Shown: positions 1-9,900 of the stretch, one piece after another
Position numbering within the stretch: the stretch's first letter is position 1
Layout: the number at the start of each line of letters is the position of its first letter
DNA from: CAJCIS01 sp965276755
Lineage (GTDB): Bacteria; Pseudomonadota; Alphaproteobacteria; Acetobacterales; Acetobacteraceae
Length of the DNA stretch: 64,000 nucleotides
Reading direction: 5' to 3'
Assembly: GCA_965276755.1 (NCBI GenBank)
Contig: OZ255625.1
Span: 496,001-560,000 of the forward strand
Program-made: the position numbers and the translations under genes
The notes under the pieces: model-generated
The model's database searches: none
The model's input: the letters and a program-made list of their open reading frames with translations, nothing else
What the model was told of the DNA's origin: nothing

Positions 1-305
1 TGCGCGGCACCGATGCCAGCCGGGCCGCTATCGATGCGCTGCTGTCCGCGACCTCATCGCCTGGCGTGGCACGGGTGCCTGGCGCGCGCGCGGGCGCGTT
101 TTGCCGTGGGCTGGACGTGACGCTGGAGTGGGATGCGAGTGCCTGGCAGGCGGGTGGGCTGTTCCTGCTGGCTTCGGTCATGGACCGTTTTTTGGCGCTG
201 CATGCGACGGTGAACAGTTTTGTGCGCACGCGGGCGGTGCTGCGAGGGCAGGCGGGGGTGGCGGCGGCTTGGCCGGCAAGGGCGGGCGCGCAGGTGTTGC
301 TTTAG
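1..305 (+). CDS. tssF: TssF (VasA/ImpG) T6SS baseplate subunit, 3' fragment
   Basis: Only the last 100 codons or so are in the window; the frame is open from base 3 to the TAG at 303-305. The tail reads like the conserved TssF C-terminus: an FCRGLDVTLEWD segment, then a FLLASVMDRFLALHATVNSF segment, then a WPARAG near the end. TssF is a cytoplasmic wedge protein of the type VI baseplate. The tssA gene faces it from the other strand, with 38 bp and a family A hairpin between the stops. The rest of the baseplate operon presumably lies to the left of the window. The identification rests on recalled family motifs. Confidence 0.8.
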   Translation, partial: RGTDASRAAIDALLSATSSPGVARVPGARAGAFCRGLDVTLEWDASAWQAGGLFLLASVMDRFLALHATVNSFVRTRAVLRGQAGVAAAWPARAGAQVLL

Positions 306-310
306 GAAGG

Positions 311-340
311 TTGGGGGGGATGGCACATCTCCCCCAATCT
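311..340. terminator. family A hairpin between convergent tssF and tssA
   Basis: A G-run and a C-run flank a short GCA-containing loop, with TTGG/CCAA at the ends. It fills the gap between two convergent stop codons, as expected of a bidirectional terminator. It is a single half of the dispersed family A element. Confidence 0.6.
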
Positions 341-343
341 TCA

Positions 344-1450
344 CTACCCTTGCGGCCTAATCCCAAGCTGCACCAGCATCTGACCACGCTGAGTTGCATC
401 GGGCACAATTTCGGTCAGCAACTCGGGCCAGCTCATCCGGCCGCGGCGCACCGCGTCATCCAGTGTATAGGCAAGCGGCGAGTGCGGCTCCGTACGGCGG
501 AAATAATCTGCGATGCGGGCGAGTTCGCGCAGCATATCCTCGCGCGATTCAGCCTTGCGTGGTGATGCGGCACTGGCCGGCGCGGCGTCGCCAAAGCCCT
601 CCTCCGGTATCGCCTCTGCCTCCTGCGGCAGCGGCGCGGTTTCGGCAGGTGCGTAGCGCGTGACGGCAGCCATCATGTCGTCGAGAATAGTCTTGATCCG
701 CCCGGTGGGCGGCGAATCCTTGCCCGCTGCTTCGTCCAGCAGCGTTCCCATCTCAACCCAGGCGGCGAGAGCGGCGCGCAGGCTGGCACGCAGGCCGGCG
801 AAACTGGTGCCATCCACCGTTCGGGCATCGCGCTCCATATCATCCCATGGCCGCACGCCTGCAGCGATGCGTTGCTGGCGCTTTTTCGCGTCTGCCTCAC
901 CTTGCAGCTTCATCGAGGCGTCGAATTCCCAGAACGCCACCGGTGCGCCATCCGGCTTGTGAAAGAAGGTTTGTTTGCGTAATGGCTGCACCAGCGTGCC
1001 GTCCCCGCCCTCGCCGTTCAGGCCGGTCACGGGTGCGACGCGGGTCGCAATGCCGTCTTCGTCGGGTTGCGGGTACAGGCCATGATTCCAGAAGCCCTGC
1101 ACCAGGCCGCCCATCAGCCTGGCGCCGGCCTCTATGCCGGCAATGCCTTCACCGCGCACCAGCGCCTCGGTCAGCCACGCGGCAATTTCCAGATCCTTGG
1201 TCAAGCGCGTCAGCGCCTCGGTCGCGAGCTGGCGCACCGTGCGCCACTCGAGCGGCGTGGCGCCATCCTGGGCTTGCGCGGCATCGGCCGTGCGCTCGGC
1301 CGCGCGCGCCTCGGCCCGGGCGTCCCGCAGGCGATAGTACAGTGACGTCGCGGTAAAATCGGTGCGAAGGTCGGTGCCGGCCGGCGATTGACCCGCGATG
1401 GGTGCGAGCATCGCTTCTATGCCAATGGCCGCCGCGAGGTCTGCTGTCAT
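344..1450 (-). CDS. tssA: TssA (ImpA family) T6SS assembly protein
   Basis: A 368-residue protein. The ATG at 1450 is preferred because ACGGAG lies just upstream; the open frame continues further upstream only through family A repeat sequence. The N-terminus has the ImpA_N signature PAGTDLR, then a region predicted to be alpha-helical with WNHGLYPQPDEDG. The C-terminus (EPHSPLAYTLDDAVRRG) matches the long TssA type with a C-terminal ImpA-like domain. TssA caps and primes the sheath/tube during T6SS assembly in the cytoplasm. It is divergent from clpV; their shared 211-bp promoter region holds a paired family A element. Confidence 0.88.
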   Translation of the reverse strand: MTADLAAAIGIEAMLAPIAGQSPAGTDLRTDFTATSLYYRLRDARAEARAAERTADAAQAQDGATPLEWRTVRQLATEALTRLTKDLEIAAWLTEALVRGEGIAGIEAGARLMGGLVQGFWNHGLYPQPDEDGIATRVAPVTGLNGEGGDGTLVQPLRKQTFFHKPDGAPVAFWEFDASMKLQGEADAKKRQQRIAAGVRPWDDMERDARTVDGTSFAGLRASLRAALAAWVEMGTLLDEAAGKDSPPTGRIKTILDDMMAAVTRYAPAETAPLPQEAEAIPEEGFGDAAPASAASPRKAESREDMLRELARIADYFRRTEPHSPLAYTLDDAVRRGRMSWPELLTEIVPDATQRGQMLVQLGIRPQG

Positions 1451-1535
1451 TGCACTCCGTTCTCGTTGGTTGGTGCCACTGGACACCTGTTGCGCTACAA
1501 CATATCGTTCGAGGGGAGCACAGCAAGCGAGAAAA

Positions 1536-1641
1536 AGCTGGGGGAGATGTGCGATCCCCCCAGACCCCCCGTCGATTTTTGAGCGCCGTTCTAAATGATG
1601 CTGGGGGGTCTGGGGGGAATGGCTCCATTCCCCCCAGTCTT
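1536..1641. repeat. family A head-to-head pair between tssA and clpV
   Basis: Two inverted family A halves are separated by a spacer of about 25 nt. The right half has a stem with AATGG/CCATT arms, whereas the left half has GATG/CGATC-type arms, so the arms differ between copies but remain complementary. It lies between two divergent start codons, which is not where a simple terminator would be expected. Confidence 0.75.
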
Positions 1642-1661
1642 TGACATAACCAGGAATTCCT

Positions 1662-4307
1662 ATGGCCGCGCTTGCCCTGAAATCGTTGATAGAACGGCTG
1701 GATGACCGCGCCCGCGCGTCGCTCGAAGCCGCGGCCGGCCTGACGCTTTCACGCACGCACTACAATGTGGAACTGGAACACTGGCTGCTGAAGCTGATGG
1801 ACGGAACGGGCCATGATCTCAGCCTGATCCTTCGGCATTTCGACATCGATGAAGGACGGCTGGCCGCGGATTTGAACCGCCAGCTGGATCGTCTGAAAAC
1901 CGGCAACAGCCGCGCGCCGGCGCTCTCGCCCGATATCGTCAGCCTGATCCGGGAAGCGTGGCTGCTGGCATCGATCAGCCATGGGCTCGCGCGGGTCCGG
2001 TCCGGGCATTTGCTGTGGGCGCTGCTGGCCGATGACACGCTTGCGCGGCGGGCGCGCGAGATGTCCGGCCAGTTGGTGCGCGTACCGGCCGATGCGCTGC
2101 AGCAGGATTTCGTCGCGATCACCGCGTCCAGCACCGAGGCTGCGACACCCCTGGCCAGCGAGACTGCGGCGCCGGACGGCGGTGCAGCGCCACCGCGGGC
2201 CGGCGGCGGGGCGCTCGATCAATACACCGTCGATCTGACTGCACAGGCACGCGCGGGCAAGATCGATCCGATCCTGGGGCGTGACGCAGAAATTCGCCAG
2301 GTGATCGATATCCTGACTCGCCGGCGACAGAACAATCCGATTCTGGCCGGCGAGGCCGGCGTGGGCAAAACCGCGGTCGTTGAAGGTTTCGCGCAGAAAA
2401 TAGCGGCTGGCGACGTGCCGCCCGCCTTGCGGGACGTGATCCTGCGCACCCTGGATCTGGGGCTGCTTCAGGCCGGCGCCGGCATGAAGGGGGAATTCGA
2501 AAATCGGCTGAAATCGGTACTTGAGGCGGCCAAGGCCAGTCCCAGGCCGGTGATCCTGTTCATCGACGAAGCCCATACCCTGATCGGGGCAGGCGGCAGC
2601 GCGGGCCAGAACGACGCCGCCAATTTGCTGAAACCGGCGCTGGCGCGGGGCGAATTGCGCAGCATTGCGGCAACCACGTGGGCCGAATACAAAAAGTACT
2701 TTGAAAAAGATGCCGCACTGACCAGGCGTTTTCAGGTGGTCAAGGTGGACGAGCCGTCCGAACCGACCGCAATTGCCATGGTGCGCGGCTTGATGGGCAC
2801 GCTGGAGAAGCACCATGGCGTGCGCATCCTCGATGAGGCGGTCGAAGCCGCGGTGAAACTCTCCGCCCGCTACATTCCCAGCCGCCAGTTGCCGGACAAG
2901 GCGGTGAGCCTGATCGACACCGCCTGCGCGCGCGTCGGCATGAGCCAGGCCGCGACCCCGGCGCCGATCGAGGACCGGCAGCGGCGACTGACGCTGGCCG
3001 AGACCGAGCGCGGCATTCTCTCGCGCGAGAATGCGGGCGGTGCCGATCACGCGCTGCGCCTGGCCGCGCTGGCGGCGGAAACGGAAGCAGCCAGCAGCGA
3101 ACTTGCCGCACTCACGGCACGGTGGGAACAGGAGCGCGCGCTGAACACGGCCATTGCGGACACGCTGCGGGCGATCGAGGCGGCCTCCACCTCGGAAGAA
3201 GAGGGCCCGGACGAACAGGTTGCATTGCGCGACAGACTGATCGGGAGCCGCGCAGAGCTCGCAACGCTGCAGGGCGAGCAGCCGCTGGTCTTTCCCATGG
3301 TGGACGCGCAGGCCGTGGCCGAAATCGTCGAAACCTGGACCGGCATTCCCGCCGGGCGCATGCGCGCGGACGAAATCCGCAGCGTGCTCAACCTGCGCGA
3401 GAATTTGGAAAGGCGCGTGATCGGCCAGCCCCATGCGCTGGAAGCCGTCGCGCAGGCAATACGGGTTTCCCGCGCCGGCCTGACCGATCCGCGCAAGCCG
3501 ATCGGCGTGTTCCTGATGGTGGGTACCTCCGGCGTCGGCAAGACCGAGACCGCGTTGGCACTGGCCGAACTGCTGTATGGCGGCGAGCGGAACCTGACCA
3601 CGATCAACATGAGCGAGTTCAAGGAAGAGCATAAGGTCAGCCTGCTGATGGGCTCGCCGCCCGGCTATATCGGCTATGGCGAGGGCGGTATTCTGACCGA
3701 AGCGGTGCGGCGCCAGCCCTATTCGGTGATCCTGCTGGACGAGATGGAAAAGGCGCATCCCGGCGTTCAGGACGTGTTCTACCAGGTGTTCGACAAGGGC
3801 AACATGAAGGACGGCGAAGGCCGCGACATCGACTTCAAGAATACTGTCGTCATCATGACGTCCAATGCCGGCACCGATCTGATCGCCAAGCTGTTCGCAG
3901 ACCCCGAGACGGCGCCTGACGCGGCGGGCCTGGGCGAGGCGCTCGGGCCGGAACTGGCCAAATATTTCAAACCGGCCTTCCTGGGCCGGGTTCAGCTGGT
4001 GCCCTACTTCCCGCTGTCGGATGACATCATCAAGAAAATTACGGCCTTGCAGCTTGCACGGATAGCGCGGCGGGTGGAAAGCAGCTACGGTGCGGTCTTC
4101 AGCTATGATCCGGCACTTGTGGAGATGATTGCGGCCCGCTGCACTGAAAATTCGTCTGGCGCGCGCAACATTGAAACGATACTGTCGCGCACGCTGCTGC
4201 CTGAGCTAGCCGCCGAAGTGCTTGGGCGGATGGCGGAGGGCGAACAGATCGCGCGCATTGCGGTCGGGACTGGGTCAGAGGGTGGGTTCACGTACGCGAT
4301 CCAGTAG
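1662..4307 (+). CDS. tssH: ClpV/TssH T6SS sheath-disassembly AAA+ ATPase
   Basis: An 881-residue Clp/Hsp100 ATPase that recycles contracted TssB-TssC sheath. An N-terminal Clp repeat domain (about 1-150) is followed by AAA1 with Walker A GEAGVGKT near residue 230 and Walker B FIDEAH near 300. A short middle region comes next, then AAA2 with GTSGVGKT near 621 and a LLDEMEKAHP Walker B near 690. The missing long ClpB-type coiled-coil and the AQNDAANLLKPALARGELR-like arrangement favour ClpV over ClpB. AGGAA precedes the ATG. hcp follows 38 nt downstream, probably in the same transcript. Family placement is by motif recognition. Confidence 0.92.
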   Translation: MAALALKSLIERLDDRARASLEAAAGLTLSRTHYNVELEHWLLKLMDGTGHDLSLILRHFDIDEGRLAADLNRQLDRLKTGNSRAPALSPDIVSLIREAWLLASISHGLARVRSGHLLWALLADDTLARRAREMSGQLVRVPADALQQDFVAITASSTEAATPLASETAAPDGGAAPPRAGGGALDQYTVDLTAQARAGKIDPILGRDAEIRQVIDILTRRRQNNPILAGEAGVGKTAVVEGFAQKIAAGDVPPALRDVILRTLDLGLLQAGAGMKGEFENRLKSVLEAAKASPRPVILFIDEAHTLIGAGGSAGQNDAANLLKPALARGELRSIAATTWAEYKKYFEKDAALTRRFQVVKVDEPSEPTAIAMVRGLMGTLEKHHGVRILDEAVEAAVKLSARYIPSRQLPDKAVSLIDTACARVGMSQAATPAPIEDRQRRLTLAETERGILSRENAGGADHALRLAALAAETEAASSELAALTARWEQERALNTAIADTLRAIEAASTSEEEGPDEQVALRDRLIGSRAELATLQGEQPLVFPMVDAQAVAEIVETWTGIPAGRMRADEIRSVLNLRENLERRVIGQPHALEAVAQAIRVSRAGLTDPRKPIGVFLMVGTSGVGKTETALALAELLYGGERNLTTINMSEFKEEHKVSLLMGSPPGYIGYGEGGILTEAVRRQPYSVILLDEMEKAHPGVQDVFYQVFDKGNMKDGEGRDIDFKNTVVIMTSNAGTDLIAKLFADPETAPDAAGLGEALGPELAKYFKPAFLGRVQLVPYFPLSDDIIKKITALQLARIARRVESSYGAVFSYDPALVEMIAARCTENSSGARNIETILSRTLLPELAAEVLGRMAEGEQIARIAVGTGSEGGFTYAIQ

Positions 4308-4345
4308 GCGCTGGGGTAACGTTCACTTTATGAGAGGAGTCGCAA

Positions 4346-4834
4346 ATGGCGATCTATATGCAGTTCGGCAGTATCCAGGGTGACGTTACGGCGCAAGGGC
4401 ATGCGAATTGGATCGAGCTGAACTCAATCCAATGGGGTCTCGGGCGCGGCGTCTCGGCAACGACGGGCAGCGTGACGGATCGTGAGTCGAGCGCACCTTC
4501 GGTGAGCGAGGTGACGGTCACGAAGGATCAGGACATGGCCAGCGATGGCCTGCTAACCGAGGCCTTTACCGGCAATGGCGGCGGCAACGGCGCCACGGTG
4601 CAGATCGACATGGTGCGGACCCAAGCCGGCTCGCTTGTCGTGTTTCAGACGATCAAACTGACTGCCGTGATCATCAGCGGCTTTTCGGTAAGCAGCGGCG
4701 GGGATCGGCCGACCGAAAGCATGTCGCTCAATTTCACCCAGATTGCCGTGACGAACACGCCGATGAAGCCGGACGGCACGACCGGCCAGCCGTCCACGAC
4801 GACATACGATCTGGCGCAAGCCAAGACTGTCTGA
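4346..4834 (+). CDS. hcp: Hcp (TssD) T6SS tube protein
   Basis: A 162-residue Hcp1-family protein, the usual length. It begins AIYMQFGSIQGDVT and contains the SVSEVTVTKDQDMASDGLL segment typical of Hcp. Hexameric rings stack into the tube that is ejected with spike and effectors. A strong ribosome site (GAGAGGAG) lies 7 nt before the ATG, consistent with high expression. It follows clpV by 38 nt. Two overlapping hairpins follow the stop. Hcp itself can carry small effectors, which matters for the hydrolase genes at 17.9 and 20.5 kb. Confidence 0.92.
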   Translation: MAIYMQFGSIQGDVTAQGHANWIELNSIQWGLGRGVSATTGSVTDRESSAPSVSEVTVTKDQDMASDGLLTEAFTGNGGGNGATVQIDMVRTQAGSLVVFQTIKLTAVIISGFSVSSGGDRPTESMSLNFTQIAVTNTPMKPDGTTGQPSTTTYDLAQAKTV

Positions 4835-4846
4835 GGCGATGTTTAC

Positions 4847-4872
4847 GCGGGCCGCCGCTATTGGCGGCCCGC
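4847..4872 (+). terminator. strong hairpin 3' of hcp
   Basis: A 10-bp perfect stem (GCGGGCCGCC / GGCGGCCCGC) with a GCTATT loop starts 13 nt after the hcp stop. No T-run follows, so it may protect the 3' end rather than terminate. Confidence 0.55.
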
Positions 4873-4887
4873 AGGCTTGCTGCGGGC
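4867..4887 (+). promoter_or_regulatory. second hairpin, mutually exclusive with the first
   Basis: An 8-bp stem (GCCCGCAG / CTGCGGGC) with a 5-nt loop shares six bases with the 3' arm of the hairpin at 4847-4872. The two folds therefore cannot form together. This could be chance in GC-rich DNA. Confidence 0.35.
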
Positions 4888-5142
4888 GGCCGGCGGTGCC
4901 GGAATAAAAGACAAGACCACGCGAATATCTGATGTTCCAAGACGGCCCACCTGCCGGATATTCCATCCGACGCCATGACAGGATTACGGTGGTATGCTCG
5001 TCGATCTGTGAAACAGTTGCTGATGTGCAACGTGGAAGCTTTTAGCAATACGATGTCGTGTCTAAGCCGAAATTTGGATTTGAAAACCTCCCGCGCTGCA
5101 GCCACACTTCTGCTGGTTTATTTCTTGCGCTGAAGTGATTTC

Positions 5143-6915
5143 ATGTCGATGGGCGAGCCGCCTTATTTCCGACGTCAAGCCCGCATCCTGCTTGCGGCTC
5201 TGCTGGGGTGCAGTGCTATCGGCGGCGTCCGGGCGCAGACGCTTCCGGCACTTCATGGTTCGCCGATCCCCCCGCAAGGCTCGCCACTTCCCGGTATCGC
5301 GCCCCCGCGGTTGCCCGGCGTCGCCCCGGGCGCTGCCCCACCGGCGCCGGCCCTGCCAGGCGCGGTCAACCCGAATTTGGTCGCTGCCATCAGCGAAGCC
5401 ACGGTAGAGGGCGCAACGGCATACTCGCCCGCCACCATGGCGCAATACACGCTGGGCCTGACCGGGCCCGCCGTCCCGGTGGCCAAGATCGAGGCCGCGC
5501 GCACCGCGATCGTCAATCGCTACCGCGCGGACGGCTACGTCTATACCGCGGTGAATGCGCGCATAACGCACGGCCATTTGCGCCTGACCGTGATCGAAAG
5601 CCGCATCGTATCGGTCAAGCTGCGGGGCGATATCGGGCCGGCCGGCACGCAGGTGCTGCGCTTTTTGAACCATCTTCTGGACGTGGCGCCGATTACCAAT
5701 GCGGCCATCGAACGCTGGCTGCTGCTGGCCAACGACATTCCCGGCGTGACCGTGCGTTCGGTCATAAACCCGTCCAGCACCGATCCCGGCGCGCTGACCC
5801 TGGAGGCCGAAGTCAGCCGCCAGGAATTCTCGGTGACGCTGAAGGCCGATAACCGCGCCTTTCGTCAGACCGGTCCGGAAGAATTGCTGAGCGTGCTGGA
5901 CGCAAACAGCTTTACCTCGTTTGGCGAACGGACCGAGCTTTCTATCTACCACACGTTCAATAACACGGACACATTCGGCCAGATCTCGGAAGATTTTTTT
6001 CTTGGCGGCTCGGGCCTGAAATTGCATCTCTATGGCGGCGCCGGCGAGTCACTACCTTCCGGCAGTCTGCGCGCGCTCGGCTATGACGGCATCACGCGCG
6101 TCTTTAGCGGCGAACTGACTTACCCGCTGATCCGCTCGCGCGCACAAACGCTCAATCTCTCGGCCGTGTTTGACGGCGTTGAGTCCGATATTACCTACAA
6201 TGTTGCACGAAAGCCGGTGCGCGCCAGCTTCGACAGCCTGCGCGTACTGCGCGGCGGGGCGACATATGTGCTGCTCGATACCTGGCTCAGCGAGTGGTTC
6301 GGCCCCGGTTTCAGCGCGAATGATTTCGCCGATCTGCGCGTCTCGCAAGGATTGCCGGCCTTTGGCGCCAGCAGCAACGGCAATCCGCAATTGCCGCGGC
6401 TGAACGAGCGGGTGGATTTCACCAAGGTGGATGCGGAGTTCGACCGCACGCAGGTCCTTTTTTCGCCCTTTGCGGGCGGGATTGTCAGTTTGCTGGTGGG
6501 CCTGCAGGGCCAGTTCACCAACAACATCCTGCCGCCGGAGGAAGAGGATTACCTTGGCGGCCCTACCTTCGACCGCGGCTTCTATTATGGCGAGGTCACC
6601 GGCGACCGCGCCCTGCAAGCCAAGTTCGAGCCGCGGCTGGACATGCCCCTGCCGGCGTCGAGCTTTTTGTCCGTGCCGGTTAGCGCGCAATTCTACGCCT
6701 TCTACGATTGGGGCGAGACCTGGCAGCAGCAGGCGTTGGACCTGGACCACCGCCTGCGCTCAGTGGGCGGGGGGGTGCGGCTCTATGCCGGCCACTATGC
6801 GGAGATCGACCTTGAGGGCGATTCGCGCCTGACGCGCACGCCGGACGGCAACCCGCCTCAGGTATCACGGCTAAAATCATCCGCTTTTTATTGGCAGGTT
6901 CTGCTACACTATTAA
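5143..6915 (+). CDS. TpsB outer-membrane transporter (ShlB/FhaC/HecB family)
   Basis: A 590-residue Omp85-superfamily transporter. It has a signal peptide (residues 1 to about 31, ending near GVRA-QT), then a proline-rich linker (about 33-75). POTRA-like domains follow (YRADGYVYTAVNARITHG; LTVIESRI; a VSRQEFSVTLKADNRAFRQTG segment before the barrel), then a beta-barrel to the C-terminus (...FYWQVLLHY, ending in an aromatic residue). It should secrete the exoprotein encoded 32 nt downstream. Start is ambiguous between ATG 5143 and ATG 5149; neither has a strong ribosome site. Family assignment is firm, substrate pairing is by position. Confidence 0.87.
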   Translation: MSMGEPPYFRRQARILLAALLGCSAIGGVRAQTLPALHGSPIPPQGSPLPGIAPPRLPGVAPGAAPPAPALPGAVNPNLVAAISEATVEGATAYSPATMAQYTLGLTGPAVPVAKIEAARTAIVNRYRADGYVYTAVNARITHGHLRLTVIESRIVSVKLRGDIGPAGTQVLRFLNHLLDVAPITNAAIERWLLLANDIPGVTVRSVINPSSTDPGALTLEAEVSRQEFSVTLKADNRAFRQTGPEELLSVLDANSFTSFGERTELSIYHTFNNTDTFGQISEDFFLGGSGLKLHLYGGAGESLPSGSLRALGYDGITRVFSGELTYPLIRSRAQTLNLSAVFDGVESDITYNVARKPVRASFDSLRVLRGGATYVLLDTWLSEWFGPGFSANDFADLRVSQGLPAFGASSNGNPQLPRLNERVDFTKVDAEFDRTQVLFSPFAGGIVSLLVGLQGQFTNNILPPEEEDYLGGPTFDRGFYYGEVTGDRALQAKFEPRLDMPLPASSFLSVPVSAQFYAFYDWGETWQQQALDLDHRLRSVGGGVRLYAGHYAEIDLEGDSRLTRTPDGNPPQVSRLKSSAFYWQVLLHY

Positions 6916-6947
6916 CGTAGGCTTAACCAATCGGGAGGAGCTCGGGG

Positions 6948-9900
6948 ATGGCAGCGCAGTCAGTCACCGCACACCAGGGCGTTCCGTCCGGCTCGCTTCG
7001 GCTGCGCCGCGCGGCCTTGCTGCGCAGCACGGCGCTGCAAGCGGTGGCCCTGTCGGTCCTGGCGGTTCCGGCGGCCGCACAACTGGCACCTTCCGCGCGG
7101 CCTTCCGGCGGGCAGGTGACCGCAGGGCAGGCCAGCATCGGCGGCAATGCCAGCGCCACGGTCATTACCCAATCCAGCCAGGGTGCGGTCATCAACTGGC
7201 AGAGCTATAATGTGGGCAGCGCGCAGACGGTGCAATACAAGCAGCCGGATGCCGGCGCGCTGACGCTGAACCGCGTGCTCAGCGCCAATCCTTCCGAAAT
7301 TGCCGGCAGGATTACGGCCAATGGCCAGATCATCATCGTCAACCAATCGGGCGTGGTGTTTGATCGCGGATCGCAGGTCAATACCGCCGGGCTGGTGGTT
7401 TCTTCAGCGGGGATCAGCAACAAGAATTTCATGGCCGGCAAGATGGTGTTCAACCAGGCCGGGCGAGCGGGCGCCTCCGTGTCGAACGCCGGCACGATTA
7501 CCGTGCGGCAGGCGGGCCTGGCCGCGCTGGTTGCACCGCAAGTGGCCAATTCGGGTGTCATTACCGCCCAGCTCGGCCATGTCGTGCTGGCAGGCGGCAC
7601 GGCGGCGACGCTGGACATGTATGGCGACCGCCTGGTTTCGCTGAACGTGACTCGTGCGGTGCGCGCGGTCGATGTCGGGGGCCAGGCGGTTCCGGCGCTG
7701 GTCACCAATAGCGGCACGTTGCTGGCACCTGGCGGCACGGTGGTGCTGACCGCGCGGGACGCTGATGCGGTGGTGACCAATCTGGTCGAAAGCAGCGGCA
7801 CGATTGCCGCCGATACGATGGGGCGTCGGCGCGGCACGGTGGTGGTGAGCGGCGTTGGCGGCTCGGTCGAAATCGACGGCAGCGTTTCGGCCACCGGCAC
7901 CGCACCTGGCAGCGTCGGCGGACGCATTGCCATTGATGCCAGCAACACTGTGACGCTGGCCGCGAACGCGATGGTCGATGCGTCCGGCGCAGCGGGCGGC
8001 GGCGTGGTGGGGGTTGGGACCACGCTGCACCGGGCGCGCCACGGCTATGGCGTGCCGAAGAATGCTGCGCAGAACGTGTTGATTGCGCAGGGCGCGGTCG
8101 TGCGCGCGGATGCGACGGCCAGCGGTAATGGCGGGCACATCGCGGTGCTGAGCAATGCGACCACCGATCAGGCGGGCGCGCTTTCGGCGCGCGGCGCCGG
8201 GGCCAGCGGGCGTGGCGGCGAGATCGAGGTATCTGGCAGCGGCGTGCTGACGATTACCGGCATCGAGAATGCCGGGGCGGCGGCGGGGGCGGCGGCGGGT
8301 ATTGTGCTGATTGATCCGGCGTTCGTGGAGATCACCAGCGGCACGCCGGATCCGGGCTACACCGCGATCACGCCCACGGCGCTGGACAATATGACCGGCA
8401 ACGTGGAAGTGAAGGCGGGCAATACGCTGAAATTGTTGTCCAACGTAGCGCTCGGCGTCAACGCGACGAGTTTTGAATTACTTGCAGGCACGTTGATGGT
8501 GCTGAGCGCAGATTGGAATGCGGACACACTGTCCGGCACATTCAAATCGGGCAGCGGCGGCATAATGCAAACTGCTGGTACGGTGACGGCGGGCGCGCTG
8601 GATTTAATTTCCGGCGGTGCTGTGGTGCAGAACGGCGGCGCACTGGATGTCGGGACGTTGAACGGTAGGGTCGGCAGCGGGACGCTGACGCAGCAAAGCA
8701 ACAAGGTGGGCACGCTCGGGTCGCTGACGACCAGCGGGAGTTTTGCGTTGACCACAGGTACTGCGCTCACCGTCGGGCAAGTGCAGTCGAGCGGCAATCT
8801 GATATTGCAAGGCCCGAGCATTGCCATAGACGGCCTTGTGACGGCGGGCTTGCTAGATCTGATCGCCACGGGCGGCGACATTACTGAAGGCAGCAGCGGC
8901 GTCATCAACGTGGGCGCGCTGACGGGATCGGCCAAGGCCGGCGGCGGGCTGACCGGCCAGGCTTCCCTCACGTCATTGACAAATACGGTTGGCGTTCTTG
9001 ACGCGTTCACCACTGCCGGCGACTTCTCCCTGGTGGATGCGAGCCCGCTCAGCGTCATGGGCGCGCTAAGCAGCACAAACGGCGGCGTATCGATTACGAT
9101 CGATGGGGGTAGCAATGCGCTCACTCTGGCCAATGATATTTCTGCGCCCACAACGATCAGCCTGATCTCCGCCGGCACGGGTGGTATCACGCAGACCGCG
9201 GGAACGATTTCCGCGAACACGCTGAGTGTGATGGTGGGTGGGGCGTTCGATCAGAGCGGGGGCGTGCTGAATGTCAGCACGCTACAAGGTAGTGTCGGCA
9301 GTGCCATGCTGACCGACAGCAACATGGTGGGCACGCTGGCGCCGTTGACGACAAGCGGCGCCTTCGCGCTGACCACAGGCGGAATGCTGACCGTGGGCCA
9401 GCTCGCCGGCGGCAGCAATTCGCTAACCCTGACAGGCAGCAGCATAACCCTCACCAACACAGTCACCACGGGCTTGCTGGACCTGATTGCCACAGGCGGC
9501 AATATCGTCGAGCAGAATGCGGGCGCTATCAACGCAGGCACGCTGATCGGTTCAGCAATGCAAGGCAACGGGCTTAGCGGTCAGGCGATGCTGAACGCGT
9601 CGGGCAACACTATAGCCGCATTAGGCAAGTTCACCACCACCGGCGCCTTCAGCCTGGTGGATACGAAACCGAATTTGCTCACCGTGACTGACGCCGTTCA
9701 AGCGGGTTCCACGCTGTCCCTGTCCGCGCAGAGCCTTACGATTGCCGGCAACATCACCAGTGAACTTGCGACTGGCGGCACAATATTTCTGCAAGCCAAC
9801 ACATTCGACCTTGCAGCCTCCGTGACTGCCAGAAACGGCGGACTTGTCGCGTTTGATCGGCTGACGCCTGGCACGCTGAATTTGGCAAGCAGCGGTGGTG

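Larger units (their letters stand above)
4835..5142. other. hcp-tpsB intergenic region (308 bp)
   Basis: Apart from the two hairpins at the 5' end I see no gene. The stretch from about 4900 is less GC-rich than its surroundings and should contain the promoter of the two-partner secretion genes, but I cannot point to a convincing -35/-10 pair. Confidence 0.4.

Noticed and set aside
1749..3758. 669-residue open frame on the minus strand
   Set aside because: Lies entirely antisense to clpV, is rich in His/Arg/Gly as expected from GC-rich antisense, and shows no family motif.
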